From Limonium bicolor (Eukaryota > Streptophyta > Magnoliopsida > Caryophyllales > Plumbaginaceae): DNA of 64,000 nt. The notes below the pieces were generated by a model. That model saw nothing but the letters and a program-made list of their open reading frames with translations. It ran no database searches and was not told the DNA's origin. Made by a program: the position numbers and the translations under genes. Below, one piece after another: positions 12,384 through 25,798 of the stretch. Each line of letters begins with the position of its first letter. The first letter of the stretch is position 1. Location: NCBI GenBank assembly GCA_023374045.1, contig CM041776.1:46320171-46384170 (forward strand). Reading direction: 5' to 3'.

Positions 12384-13147
12384 GATAGCATACACTTTAG
12401 GAGATCAAAGTCAAAATAACCTTTATCACACATACCAAACAACATGTCATAGCATGTATATCAAACAGAAATACCTTTTCCATCTCTCCATGGGTTCGTC
12501 CCATGTTGAGTACATATACACTGTGATCCCAGAACCCGGTCGCGATGGACACCTTCTGGTCCCCGTTCCTTTGGGAGGTCAAAACATTCACTTAATTTTT
12601 AACATATATACTTCTCATGTCACCGGTCCGAAGACAAAGGCTCATACGTCCTCATCTCGTGAGCAAGTACTACAAAAATATTCTTTACTAGGTTAAGTAT
12701 ATAAGAGAATCCTTTATTCAAAATATTAATCGTCTGTTTTGGAAATACTCATTGAAAATCCTTTTTGAAAACACAACCCAACTCCAAATCCAGTTTATGC
12801 TCTTTGCATCTTTCTTAACGTGGTTGTTTGTGACCACTTACAGGGAGCTTCAAGAGTCATCCAACCCTGATGTGATCAGCATCAGTGTTGAACTATCTTT
12901 CCACCCCAATTTGTGTTCGGCTTCCCTTGATCTCATGATAACAAGTTTCACCTCCCACTTCTTTTTCAACCAACAACTAATTCAAGCGTATCCCATTTTC
13001 TATCTTTAAATCCTTCTAGTCATAATCATTACATCTCCAAGGGATAGAACTCCGTCCATCAATCATCACCCAAATCCAACTTAATTCAAGTTACCTAGGG
13101 AATTTAATTCTCACTAGGTTCTATGTCGGTCTTATACCCCTCATAAA

Positions 13148-13176
13148 TCACAACACTATATATATATATATATATA
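13148..13176. repeat. TA dinucleotide run
   Basis: A short (TA)n microsatellite inside the 3' part of the internal domain of element A. No function is inferred. Confidence 0.85.
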
Positions 13177-16148
13177 CATATTTTTATCAAAATACGATAC
13201 ATGCTTCACATTTATGCACTGTCGGGGTTTTAGTTCCCCGGGAGTTTCTTTACTCCCTTCCATTTGTACTCTCACACACCACTGTTAACAAGATAAACAC
13301 ACTTCCCACAATGGTATTCGCATCTTCTGTGCGCAATTACCACAATTTAACCACAAAAAATGCGTATGTTTATATAACACACGCGCCAACCATCATAACA
13401 ATTTATTTTTGTGCAATGCACAACATAGTTCACGTACACTTGTACGATAAAACACACTAAGCGGCTTTACGCTCTACCCCCCTTAAGAGGGATTACGCCC
13501 ACATAATCAACCACTGAACATTGGCTTTAAAATGTTCTGCCGTCGTGAAGTATTTTAACTTCCACGCGGTCTGGTACACAATGCGTTTTGGTTAGAGGAT
13601 TTTAACCATATTGGCAGTTTAATCCCTAAATCAAGAATTCTTATTAGAGTTTATCTAACTCATAACCGGTTTCGGTCCTGGCCTGTGAGGCTTTTAGGCA
13701 TTGATGACTAGCCATCCATTCATATTCACAATGTATATCCGGTATCTGACGCATGGGCTCACTGGCCTCTGTTGCGCAACCCTGATAATTATAGAGCTAG
13801 TTTGCCCCATTCGTTACTGTTAATGTATTGTACATCTCCAATGTATTACCCTTATCTTGGGAAGAATGGTTTCTCAACCGACGCATGGTATCTCTTACCC
13901 TGAGCGAATTCGGTGAGTTTCACATTTTCCATCCACTTCTCCAATAGCTTACAGCGCACAACTACTATGTAATTCACAATGATTGACTTGCTTTCTACCG
14001 ACTTACGTGGTTGAGATTGAGTCACTACCTAGTGTGTAGTGCTCTCTCATCTATTTACAACATTTGGGGTATATTCCATACCGAATTTGGAAGTTAGTGC
14101 TACGGTAGTCACTTACTGTTAATCATGTCTCCACATTTGGTTTGTACAGGTACTCTTTTATTGGTGCGGCCTTGCATTTCCTATGCATCGGCCATTATAA
14201 CAATTATTCCATAATTACCATGCTTCTGATCCCTAGCTATCCCACTTGATCATTACTGCTCAAGTGCAATACCAAAACACTCAGTCATACAGAGTGCAGA
14301 GGCGTAAACTCTTGACAGTAAATCTCTCATGCGATTGCGATAGGAATTTACACTGTGTTTTACTGAAATTCTCATCACATAATACTTGTCACCGGTTTAC
14401 TGTTCGGTTCGTTTGCTATCATTTACTGGTGTGCCTCCACTGGGTTTAACTCATAACTCTGCTCACTCCCCATTTTATCATCTAACCATACTCACACAAC
14501 GGTCGCTTATTGCGCACCATATCCTTACTCATTATACAACATCAACTTATACTGCATCCGCTATTATATTAGCTTCCGCTATTACGCTGGGTTTATCTGG
14601 CCGTTTATTTGGCTGATTTTTTTTTTGAATATATACTATTTTTTTTTGAGTCTTTAAGTTCTTTGAGCGTTGTTCGTTACTCATTTAGCATCACACACCT
14701 ATGGTGGTCGCTATCAACTCTTTTCTTCCTTTCTACACAACTGGTATAAGCACTTCTTTTCGTGTTACTTTATTCAAATCACCCCGGGGTAAAACAACGT
14801 GTGGTCCATCCTCCACATACTTCTTGAACTTGGTCCACACCACTACCGCTCTCGCGGTTTCACAATATCGAGAGGTATCCCCACTCTTAAAGCAGTGGTT
14901 CGTTCTCCGCTCTATTTCCTTGTGTAACATATACTTCTTCAACCGATCAAATTTACATATCACCAGTTGTTGTGGCTTATAAGCCTTACTGTCGCGATTC
15001 CTTCCAAGTTATCTCTCTGGCAACTTAGGGTCCTACTTTTAAGTGGGTTTACCATCAGTGTTTAATCCGGGTAATTGTTCCAAATCTTGTATTTCCGTTA
15101 TTTTGCTCCATCTAACAATGTTTAATCCAAACACCCCTCAAGGATTGCTCCTGGGTGTTACTAACATATGCCATTACATCTGGCTTGCACTCATGGGTAC
15201 ATTCCGTTAGCCACACCTTTTTGCGTTCTTCACTGGTTATTATCTTCTTCTATGAAGATCAACATTTCCTGATAGTGTAGGTACTCATTTTGGGAGTTTC
15301 ATCCCATTCATTGCACATTAATGTGTCCACATTAGGCATCTGCCTTTCCCTGCTTTCCAGCTATCATGTTTATCCCTGAGGATCCTTAAGACATATGCTA
15401 TGTCTTTACTTAACAGTTTGTGCACTTCGCACTTCCTAACTCTTAAACGTTTCCTTGCAAGGAATTCACTAATCCTTTTAATCTCGTTAACTTAACTGGG
15501 TTCCTTAACTTCAACCATTCATGGTAATCCTTAGCTCTCGATTGACTTATACTGCTGACCGTAGTACGGAGCCGACTACTTCCCGTGTTCTGGACTCTAC
15601 TCGTATACATATATGGGGTATCGTACTGATACTACTTACCCAACTAACCTATAAGTAGGTCTGTCAGGCCCACATGCTCCTATCGGAGTGCGGTCGTCCC
15701 ACAACACAGTTGGTACACTTGTAGTGTCCGTCACACGCCTAGGTGAAGTATTCTGTTGTTAACTCCCTTATATTGTCCCGTGACAATATTCATTCCTTGC
15801 TTCCCGAACTTAATCGAGGGAAGGTTTATCCACTGTTGTATCCTTGTCAATTGCCCCTGGTTTCACTGGTTTGGTTTAAAAGAAGGTTGGAAAGAAGTGT
15901 TGGTTTGAAAGAAAATCTGGTTTTGAAAGAAAGGGTTTGAATAAATTTGGGTTTGAAAGAAAATTTTCATGGTTTCACAACATCTTCGTACCTTAGCCAA
16001 GTCTAGCTTCTTGCTGACTGGTGTGTTTCCAATTGCAGAGGTTAGGCTAACAGGCCCTTCCACTGTTATAACAATCACATTTAACCTTATGGTACTTTAC
16101 CAAGTACTTGTAGTGGTTATAAATTTCCCGAACAGCCCTGTTATAGCA

Positions 16149-16168
16149 GCACTTGCTATAGCAAGTGC
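16149..16168. repeat. Perfect 20-bp palindrome in element A
   Basis: GCACTTGCTATAGCAAGTGC is its own reverse complement. Element B has the same word with one central change at 34875-34894 and a second version at 34818-34837, at matching places after the primer site. Confidence 0.8.
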
Positions 16169-16978
16169 GCCATGCTAACTGACTATCGGTTTAACACATA
16201 CCGATTGTGGTATTGTTTTGACCCATATTGTCATCAGTGGCCTTATTTGCCCTCACTGATCTTACTGTCTTGATATAACTCCTCTAGGTGACTTCTCACA
16301 GTCTTCGCATGATAATTATCAACTAGGGTGTTTCCCATTCTGGGAGACCCCTTTTACTTAATATTGTATCCTCTTGTAGCCCGTTCCACGTACTTGTCGT
16401 GGTTGCTGAGACTTGTCTCTTGTTTGGGCACTACGTTGTGTTCCTTTGTCAGTTGATATACCGTTGGTATTATTTATCAACTGTGGTCCCGTAGACACTC
16501 GTCTCGGGTTTTATTAATCCATTTCTTGCCTGTTGCACGGTTGGTGCGTTGCAAGCTGGTTGTTCTCGACTGCTCAGCATGTCGACCCAGGTTGTCGGAA
16601 ATTCTATTCTTCTGTACACTGATTCTTCGCTCTTCGCTATGAAATGCGGTTAACACTGTTTAGATGGGGACCGTCTCCGGGATTCCCAGCTTTCGGGATC
16701 TACCGTATGACAGGTTCTCCGTACCCTAAAGGTATTTAATAACAGCCAGATCGGGTATTCCCGAGTATGAGAGTGGACTTCCATCTCTCTGGTGTTGTTT
16801 CCCAAGTTATATAACAGGGGTTGTGGAGGGTGGGATGGATATAGTAGGTTTCCAGTATTCACTGGTAGTTCCTTACTAGCGTATCTCTCACGCTATCACT
16901 CAACCCTTAACCCAAAGTACTTAAATCCTAACTCGGTATTCCCTAAGCTCGGTAATTCCGTCATCAGAGCGATACTTC

Positions 16979-16990
16979 GCTCTGATACCA
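16979..16990 (-). promoter_or_regulatory. Primer binding site of element A (initiator Met tRNA)
   Basis: On the minus strand TGGTATCAGAGC, the complement of the 3' end of plant initiator Met tRNA, starts a few bases inside the 5' LTR. The following bases form GCTCTGAT/ATCAGAGC-like inverted words, as in the other elements here. Confidence 0.9.
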
Positions 16991-16995
16991 CTTTT

Positions 16996-19900
16996 TGTAA
17001 CACCCCATCCAACAACAAACACATAACAACAATCTGCAGCGGAAACTCAACTCATCACATTACTTATTTCAATGGTGTTACACGCCGTTAACCACCCACG
17101 TGGCTAACAAGGCTAATACATGTACCTTGTATCGGTCTGATGGACTAGATTCCCGAGCAACTACACAATACAATCCTCATTCCATTTTCAACATTTATAG
17201 AATACATGCATTCCCACTGTACCGAGTATTTATAAACTGATGCCGACAACAGTATCGGTCTTACTACACCTACTGTATATATACACTTAAATGAATACCC
17301 AAGTACAATGACTACCCCGTCCTACTCTCGAACGGCTTCCAGCTCTCCGTACCTGAAATAGGAAAAGAAGAGAAAGGGTGGCCCCCGAGGGGCTCAGCAC
17401 CTTTGCTGGTATGGTAATCCCGCAGCCCACATGCTACCGGGCCACGCACAACTAATTGTCGTCTTAACATGCAGTTGATTATATTTAAATCATGCATACA
17501 AGCCATAAACATACAACACATAACATTTCGCCTCAATGGGCCCAACCTATAACCAACACATCCACACTTAACAAACCATTCAATGATTCCTTAAACCCTA
17601 GAGTGGCTCTCCTCTAAACGGAGCTACTTCCTGAACGAACGACATGTACCCATTAATCGGGTTATCCTTAAACGCCTCTTGTCATAACTGGGATTCATTT
17701 CCATGATCCACATACTCCATATCCTACAACACATCTCATTCCTCACATAACAAACATAGCCAAACCTTTTTGTTTCGTCGTACACATGACAACATCACAA
17801 TCATTTTAAACACCTGGCGTATACTTATCGTAGCATAGCAAGGGAATTTGCATAGCACAACACCAATACATAACACCGTAAATCGGTTCTCACAAGGAAC
17901 CTTCCACCATAGTTAGTATACATAGTGAGCCTAGAGATTATTACCAATCCCATGTTAAGCTCGTTACCAACCTCGTTACCGTCCGGTTATATAGAACGGT
18001 TAACTTATACCCAAGGTGTGTCAGATATAGTAATCCCAAGCACACCGAAATAACATTCGTATGCCCCTGTGGCCCGACGTGAGTCAGTAACTAGCTTTGG
18101 ATAAGCTAAGGGAAGGTAGAAACCAAATTGGAATACCACCTATACATACACCAAGAGAGCCGAACCGGATATGATATCGACTCCCGTCCATCACACGCGT
18201 GGCCGGAACAACCGGACTCCTCACCCCCCATTAGTACATATACACTTATAAATAAGTAGTTAGAGATCCATTATGGAGCCTACCACATCCACACACCATA
18301 CGGTATCATAACCGAGTTAAGCACACAAGGGAGGTTCACACACTTGCATACAACAACAATATCCAACTAACTCACACATAGCCGTGGTTAGCACGTTCCC
18401 AAGGTTTGGGTCGTCAACTCCGAATACCGATCACTCATGCGTTCCTAGTTTTGGTTAGCTAAAGTTTAACACATATTTGAGGTTAAATGGTATCGGAGGC
18501 CAAATTCGCCACATAAATGAATTACTATAAACTCATTACATGTTTTAATCTTACAAGGTGGCAAACACTCAAGAAAACATATTGGCATACAAGCCGGTGT
18601 AATCCGGTAGGACACAGGTTGCAAGAAAACCATACCTGTCACCGGAGTCCACTTTACCACGTCCACTTATGTTCCTCGAGCGATTCTCGAACAACTGTTA
18701 ACATCACATGTGTTTTTATTAACATGGGGTTTGCTTGATTATTTAATGCCTAATGCTTAACTTTCCCCGTTAACTTAGTTACATAACTTTACATTTTAAC
18801 TTGTTTTACCTTCACATTTTGATACAACTTTTCACCCACCTAATTGCCATTTAAAACTCACCTAACATGTCCTTAACAACCTTATAACATCATTACCTAT
18901 TAATCCTCATCATTACATATCATTTCATAACCTTAAACCATATTTTGGTCCGACCGGACTTGCCGACCGGACTTACCCAAGTCCGGTCGATTCCAGAACA
19001 CATTTCCGTCAAAATTTTTCTACTCCGACCGGACTTGTAAGTCCGGTCCTATGTCCGGTCCATTCCAGAAACTAATTCCCACAGGGTAAACTGGGCCCGA
19101 CCGAACTTGCAAGTCCGGTCGCAAGTCCGGTCTGCCCCAGATCTTTGTTTTCCTTTTTACATTCAACTCCAAACTTCACCCCATATATCCTAGTATACCC
19201 TAACCTCATTTGGGCACTTCAAACACACCTTAAGATATCCTTAAACACTCACAAAACTCTTTTTCTAATTCCTTAAACCTTTACTTATATCTTCACAAAA
19301 TTTCTAACACTTACAATGTTTTCTCCTAGTTTTACAAGTGGTGTTTCATCCTTAATAACCTTTATACCAAAGTGTTTCCTCACCATCATAACATCATCTC
19401 CCAAGCATCTTCTCTTACTAACCAAATCTTCTCTTTCACAACTCCTTAAATTCCTTTCTCAAAACCTTACCTAAACATCATTCTTTCCTTATTCATCAAC
19501 ATGACCTAAACCTTAAACAAACTTCTCCAAGACTTTAATATATCCTAAAAACACTCATTGGATTTCTAGAACTTCCAAGACAATGCCTAAATCCTTATAG
19601 CACTTTAGAACACCTTAATGCATGTGTTCTTCCTTAGTGAAGCATGTGTCCATTCCTAACAATTCCTAGTTCACCCAAGTTCATTTAAGCACTTAGAATT
19701 CCTTATACATTCTACAAATTTCGCCATGGGTTCTCTTAGCACATCATCATTCCAAAACTCATAGTTTTCACCATTAAGCACTCAAGAACACCTAAATCCA
19801 TCAAGAACATTATCACTCACAAAACTTCACCAAATTTACACTACATCACAATATAGTGCATAATTAAACTTGCTTGGCACTTAGGCCCTTAAATAACATG

Positions 19901-21567
19901 GCTCTTAGGCCCTTAAATAACATAATCCTTAAACACTGAATTTCCCACATAAGTAATGCCTTTGACCTGCAATTACACACACCAAGACATATGTTCCTTT
20001 ACTAGTCTCCTTGAGAACACCTTACTAAGTCATTCACCATTTGCTCTTTAGGTAGTTTTAGCAAGCATTATAAGCTCATTTCTCCTAAGGCATTCAACCA
20101 CATTGAGATAGCATATTTACCTCTTTTCCACTCAAACTTCTTTCTTTTTTCCTCTTAAAACGATAAGGCATTTCATTCCTTGTCAACTTCTAAACAATAT
20201 ACCAACATTGAAATGAGTATATAAGCTTTAAGCTTCATCTCATTGTAAACCCTAGTTACATATATTGTTTTAACACATCAAGGTAATTGTTTTACCTTTG
20301 AATGGAAGAGAGCTTGAATGAGTATCAAGAGAGGACTCCTCCTAGCCCTTGGAAGATTTAAATGAAGTTAAAACAAGACAAGAGAAGACACCATTACAAG
20401 GTGCATTTTCGGTCAACACCAAAAGTGAAGGAAATGGAATTTTCTTTGGTTTTTCCTTACCTTGAAGCAAAGGTGATCAACAAGGCATAAAAATATTAGC
20501 TCAAGCTCCTTCCATGGAAGTTCTCCTTGGCACCGAAATGGTGGTTTTGAGGATTTGAAAGGACAATGTTATAGAGCTTGCTCCAACTAAGAGAACGGTA
20601 GTCTCGGAATTAAATTCGGAGCATGGAGTCATAAGTTACAAGTGAGGAAGGATGAAGAATGGTATGGTTCTGTTGGAAACCGATGGAGAGAGGAGGAAGA
20701 AGGTGGCCACCGTGGGAAATGAAAGGAAGAATAGAATGAGGAGATAAGTTTGCTTTTGTTAAGATATTTATTCTTATAAAGCAAATAGTATATTAATTAG
20801 TCATTCTTTCTTTTCTTAGTAAACTAACAAGGGTGGTGAGTCACCACACCTTAAAACCGGCCCCCAATAGTACCTAGGGGTATTTTAGACTTTATTAATC
20901 AATTGTCTCACTTATAGTAACATATGTTACAAACTAGCTTATAAAAATCACTATTCACCAAAAACAAGGCACATAGAAGTGAAATTTTAGATTTCCCATT
21001 GATATAGCCACCCAAATGTGATACTATATAGTACACATGTTAATTAAAGAGTAATGATGGACATTTAGCCATTCAAAACTCATTTACAAGACAATTTTTC
21101 AAAAACGTGCTTTAAGACTCCTTAAAGCACATTTTGCGTTTTAACTTGTTTTCAAGCTTGGTTTTCTTTAGTAATTGATTTAATATGTTCATTAACATAT
21201 AAATAAGGCATAGGTATGACCATTAGGTCTTATACACCTTTATCCCAAGCTTAGAGCACATTTTAGCCCATATTGACCTTAAGGTATTTATTTGTGTTTT
21301 GTTCGGTTTCATTGTCTACCAAAGTTTCCTAAGGACTTAATTAGCCTTATAAAGTCATAATTAAATATTATCAAGTCTTGGTAGGCTCTTTGGGTCCTAG
21401 CCAAGTTCACTCCAAGCTTAGAGCATGTTTTTGCTCAAACCGTGTCTTAGTGTTTTATTGTGTTTTACCATGGTTTAAATGTTTCATTTATGTTTCTAAG
21501 GCACTTTTTAGCCTTTAAACACCATATTTTAACATTTACACAACATACCAAGGTTTGGGGTATTTCA
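16996..21567 (-). repeat. Element A LTR, right copy (5' LTR of the element)
   Basis: It is 4572 bp and nearly identical to the left copy. As the 5' LTR in minus orientation it should carry the promoter of element A. It holds the hairpin cassette at 18949-19136. A tandem pair TTAGGCCCTTAAATAACAT occurs near 19881-19921, as in the left copy near 10379-10419. Confidence 0.93.
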
Positions 21568-24242
21568 CAAAATTTAATTAAGATACATATATATTCAAGC
21601 CGAATATCCTAGGAGTTAAATGTTTAATTTTGAGCTTATGATCATCCTAAGTCATTAACATAATTTTTAGAAGTGTTGTATGGCTTATATACATTTATAT
21701 ATATTTATTATAAGATATAAATCAAGTTTTAAAACCATATGGTAAAGGGTTATTAAAACCAAGAGCAAAGTATTTCATTTGGTGATTTTTGAAGTATATG
21801 TGTATTAGCTTATATTATAAATTTTGGGAGTATTAAAAATAGCTACAAGTATTAAAATGGCTAGTTTATTAATTTATGTGGATAAAATGTAAATTTTGAA
21901 AAGTATAAGGTGTTATATATTATTGCCGAGAGTTAAAGGGTTCATTTACATAATTATGGTATAATATAAGGTAGGAATTAATATTATGAATTTTGGTGAA
22001 TTTAAACAAGTGTTTAAGTGTTAAAATAACATTTTATAAAGTTTTGGGGCTATTTTGTAATTTATGGAAAGTTTGGAGTAAAACCGAGTTACATATGATT
22101 TTCTGGGTATATTAAAGTATTAATTTGAAATTAGGCTTTGGTCAAAGTGTTGACCAAAAACTTTGGGTTAAAATGATTTATGACATAAAATATTAAGTTT
22201 ATAAAAGTTTTGGGGTGAATATGTAATTTATAAAAGTTTATATATAAAACCGAAATGAATATAGGGCGAAACCATAATTTATAAAAGTATATGGGTCATT
22301 TCGGTATTCTAAGAGATTAAATATCAAAACTATAGTTTATGAGTTAATATGTAACTTATATAAAGTTTTGGGGTTAAAATGTAAATATAGAAAGAATATG
22401 TTGAAAACCGAGAGTTTAAGGGATTGTTTAGTAATTTATAAAAGTTGGTATATTTAAATTGTAATTACCAAAAGTTATATGTGGTCATTTAGTAATTTAC
22501 AAAAGTTATGTGTCCAAAATATAATTACCGAAATTTATAAGGTTGGTTTTGTAATTTAATAAAGAAAGGAATTAAAACTAAGTAATACGGTATATTATGG
22601 AGTATAATGTAAAGTTTATAAAATAATTGTGGTTATAATAAAAATAACCAAATTATATTGATATATAGAATAAGTGAAAACAATTATGAGTATATAATTA
22701 ATAAGATGAAGATATACCATGAAATGGAAATTCATTATCACATGTAGTTACTACATAAAACAACGAACTATTAAACTACCTCGAACCACTGTGAAGTAAC
22801 AGGGAGAAATAAAGTACATACGGGGTTAGTATACTACGAGTATCAGTTCTGTAATGACAGTACTGTAATACTTGGTGAATAGTTGTATTAACGTTACCCG
22901 GTATTGCATGTAAATATAACAGCGTACGGGAAGAAACTACTAAAGCGTGAACTGTCAAGCTAGCAATTTACACGGTGAACGGTATGTTAATTGTGTGGTC
23001 TGAATGTCCTAAGGATTTTCCTGAGGTCCAGACGTTGTGTGTTTAATTGTTAAGAGCGATATCTGTGATTTATGTATATGATATTGTATACTGTATTGCT
23101 CGACACCATTGCGTTTTATTTTTACGCGAACGTCTTATGACTGGAAGTTTATACATCTAAACTCAAACAAGACTAACTGACCTTTAGGTATTATGAGAAC
23201 CTAACTGATGGTCAACTGTTATAGTCTTAACTCAAGGATTGGATATTGTGTCACTGACTAAAGGGCTAACTCATAAAGAGAGGAATCCAGCTAGTTTCGA
23301 CTATCTGGTTGCGCATCGTGATCACTACGAGGGACTATATCAAGAGTCACTCAAGGGAATCCATTATCCACATTCGATGATGGCAGAGGGCACTACTGTT
23401 GGTGCACAGGTTTTGAGCGAATCGGTCGCCTTCAAGGCAAATAAATTATCCAAGGCCATAAGGTCAGCTGGCAATGGTTCCTTTGGAACCCAGGGGACTA
23501 CTGTCCATTATTAAGTTATTAAGGGTTGTCCTAACATGACGCCCGAGGTGGAATCTAATTAGAAAGTTTAAGTGGTTGGTTTAAAAGGATAAGGGTCATG
23601 TGACCAACTAACAAGTACTGCTAATTAATACGCATATCTTGTTTGGTTACTGTTATGGATTATTGGTGTTTGATTATCTGGTTATTGTTTACTATTATGT
23701 GGTGATATTGTCAGGTGAACTATTATGTGTTTATTTAACAGTTACAGTTATTACTATTGTTGTAAACTGGAACAGCATGTAATAAATCTAATATCAAGAT
23801 GGCTAAACGACTTAAGGAATCCAAATGATTTAAGACTACATTAGCATACCAGCATATAGTTTGCTGAGCCCTTCAATGGGCCAAACATTTCAGGTTACTG
23901 TTTGAAGATACAAGCAGGAGTGCGGGACACAGGGTAGCTGATTTGTTCTCAATAAACATTGTAGTTTTATTATGTGCTGTATTATGAAGGTTGTTGTATT
24001 TGGTTTAGTTGCTCAGTTTGGATTTGGATTGTAAGTTTAAGATTACTCAGTAGTATCTGTTCATCACAGCGGTGAGGAGTTGAAGTTGATGGATGGAGTA
24101 AGGTTGCCTTGTTACTCACATGGGTGGGTAACGGCGTGTTACACCAACGTTAGATAGTTTTATTTTCCGCTGCGAATTATACTTTGTTATGCTACGACTT
24201 GCGCTTATATTACAGGTGTAGGATTAGGGGTGTTACAAAAAG

Positions 24243-24254
24243 TGGTATCAGAGC
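24243..24254 (+). promoter_or_regulatory. Primer binding site of the outer element
   Basis: TGGTATCAGAGC lies five bases after the 5' LTR and is complementary to the 3' end of initiator Met tRNA. It is followed by a GAGCGGAGTTCCGCTC inverted repeat at about 24251-24268. Confidence 0.93.
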
Positions 24255-24461
24255 GGAGTTCCGCTCTGATGAAGAAGATACTGAGTCAAGAACAGTGAAC
24301 ATAGGAATATTGGGAAACGGGAACGTCTGTGAGGATTCGAGACATAGAAAGAAAACTTGTAGGGATATCTTATTGCTAGTAGTTAGCTTCCTTACATATT
24401 TATGATTGTGTATGTAAAACGGTGTAGCACCGAGTAGTAATAATAGTATACTATCCTATAG

Positions 24462-25798
24462 ATGTCAAGAGCTGGTAGACCATGTGGAGGCAGCAGTGGA
24501 CGCGGTGGCGAGACACCGGCAGATGTCCCAGAGATACCAGGCCTAGCAGAGGCCATGGCAGCCTTCGCCCAGCAGCTAGGAGCTCAGTTTGCGGGAGCCA
24601 TACCCCACCCGCCACAGCCCAGAGAAACCAACTGGTTGAAGAGCGTTGCAGACGCTAGAGTACCGACATATTCAGGGGAACTAGACCCCGCCGCACTAGA
24701 GAAATTCATTGTGGAACACCAGAAGGCATTCAAGGCTGTTAGAGTTCCGGAAGACCAGAAGGTCGACATCGCAGCGTATAACGTGAAGGACGCAACAGAC
24801 ATATGGTGGCGGTCTGTCGAGGGCCAGCATAGAGCTACACCAAACTTTGATTGGGCAGCATTTGTGGAGGTGTTGCGGGAGAAGTACTACCCCGAACACC
24901 TAAAGCAGAGGAAGAGGTAAGAATTTGAGACTCTGATCCAGGGGAGTCAGACGGTTGATCAGTACTACGCACGATTCATCAGTCTGCTGGACTACATACC
25001 AGGGGTCAACTACTCCGACACCGTAAAGATTCAGAAATTTAGAGGAGGTCTACAATATCGCATCCAGGGGTTCATGGGAGCCATCAGATTTACCACTATA
25101 CAAGAATGATATGACGCCACATTAGCAACCGAGCTAATGCTTCAATCCAGGGAAGAGGCCCAAGGAAAGAAAAGAAAGAATTCTGAAGGAGAAGATGGGG
25201 GAGCAACCTCTGGCGGTTACAACAAGAAGGGAAAGAAATTCTTTGATAAGAAGAAGGGGCGGAAGGACTTCCAGGGTCAGAAGACGAAGGAGCAGGTCCC
25301 TCGTCTGACCGGCCCAGCTATTAATGCTCAGCCACTTAGATCGGTACCACCCAAGGGTAAGGATACCCACCTCTCACTTAACAAAAAATTTATTAGCTGT
25401 ACCTTTACTAAACCATGTTGTATAAACAATAGGCAATAAGCCACCCCAGCGCCATTACTACTGTAAGCGCTATGGAAATGATCACCCTGGCGTAGATTGC
25501 TCAGGCAGGAAGGTGGAGTGCCGCTATTGCAAAAAGGAGGGCCACCGAGAGTATGAATGCTTTTCCAACCCAGGAAGCCGAGTGTATAAAGGATCTAGAG
25601 ACTCACAGAGGATCCCAGCTATTGAGGCGGGCGGACCAAGAGGAGGTCAGGCGCCGCAGAACAACACCTACACTAGAGGACCGGCAGAAGAGCCATCCTC
25701 ATCCGTGGGTCAGAAGGGAAAAGAGGTCGTTCCAGGCAGAAACACCCTGTATTCAGTGGGAGCTTCGGGCGCTGAGACTAGCACTCAGCACAAGACCG
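24462..25798 (+). pseudogene. Outer element gag: capsid and zinc-knuckle region, broken
   Basis: The start codon at 24462 opens a Gly/Arg-rich N-terminus like that of element C (63774), followed by a PHPPQP-RETNW run and the retrotransposon gag domain (about residues 70-200). Gag forms the particle that packages element RNA. One frame runs to 25352, with in-frame stops at 24918-24920 and 25107-25109. A Lys-rich linker follows. A 94-bp insertion (25353-25446) shifts the frame. Beyond it are two CCHC zinc knuckles: the first (about 25462-25500) has lost its second Cys (Tyr instead), and the second (about 25519-25560, C-x2-C-x4-H-x4-C) is intact. The frame is cut again at 25795 by the dioxygenase insertion. 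Non-functional. Confidence 0.9.
25353..25446. other. 94-bp insertion in outer gag, flanked by CCACCC
   Basis: The gag frame before (ending ...CCACCC at 25347-25352) and after (CCACCC at 25441-25446) becomes continuous if 94 bp are removed. The insert is AT-rich and unlike its surroundings. Source unknown. It carries GTAAGG near the left edge and CCCCAG near the right, but splicing there would remove 93 nt and not restore the frame. Confidence 0.65.

Larger units (their letters stand above)
12062..16995 (-). mobile_element. Non-coding internal domain of element A
   Basis: About 4.9 kb between the LTRs. No gag, protease, RT or integrase frame was found on either strand. On the minus strand it runs: primer site, a gag-start scrap at 16817-16836 (same codons as the PHPPQP run of the outer gag), about 3.3 kb of unrecognised sequence, a second polypurine-like word at 13471-13487, then about 1.4 kb to the true polypurine tract. 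Shared words with element B (15663-15700 with 36209-36246; palindrome 16149-16168 with 34875-34894) show the two domains are related. Confidence 0.75.
7515..21567 (-). mobile_element. Element A: non-autonomous long-LTR retrotransposon nested in the outer 5' LTR
   Basis: Two near-identical LTRs of about 4.55 kb (TGTAACACCCC...GGGGTATTTCA as read on +, hence minus orientation) flank a 4.9-kb internal part. The target duplication is CAAAA at 7510-7514 and 21568-21572, and the uninterrupted site exists in the outer 3' LTR near 48905. Minus-strand PBS and polypurine tract are present. No gag-pol frame is seen; only a gag-start scrap remains. It must have used proteins of related elements. Confidence 0.93.
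4844..24237 (+). repeat. 5' LTR of the outer element, interrupted by element A
   Basis: Starts TGAAATACCCC and ends TTAGGGGTGTTACA just before the primer site. Matches the 3' LTR (46240-51494) along its length. Element A splits it after 7514. The AT-rich mid part (21570-22800) has many ATTTATAAAAG-like words. Short open frames inside, such as 23239-23514, recur with breaks in the 3' copy and are not supported as genes. A 73-bp piece at about 23771-23843 is absent from the 3' LTR, and 22530-22790 is the A-rich counterpart of the altered tract at 49876-50122. Confidence 0.93.

Noticed and set aside
12062..16995. A hidden gag-pol in the internal part of element A
   Set aside because: No protease DSGA, RT F/YxDD, RNase H or integrase motif was found in any frame; only the gag-start scrap is visible.
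23239..23514. A 91-codon open frame in the outer 5' LTR (and a broken match at 50543-50794)
   Set aside because: It lies in LTR DNA, the two copies differ by frame breaks, and no known domain is seen.
25357..25449. 93-nt GT-AG intron in gag
   Set aside because: Removing 93 nt leaves the two gag parts in different frames; removing 94 bp between the CCACCC words restores the frame.
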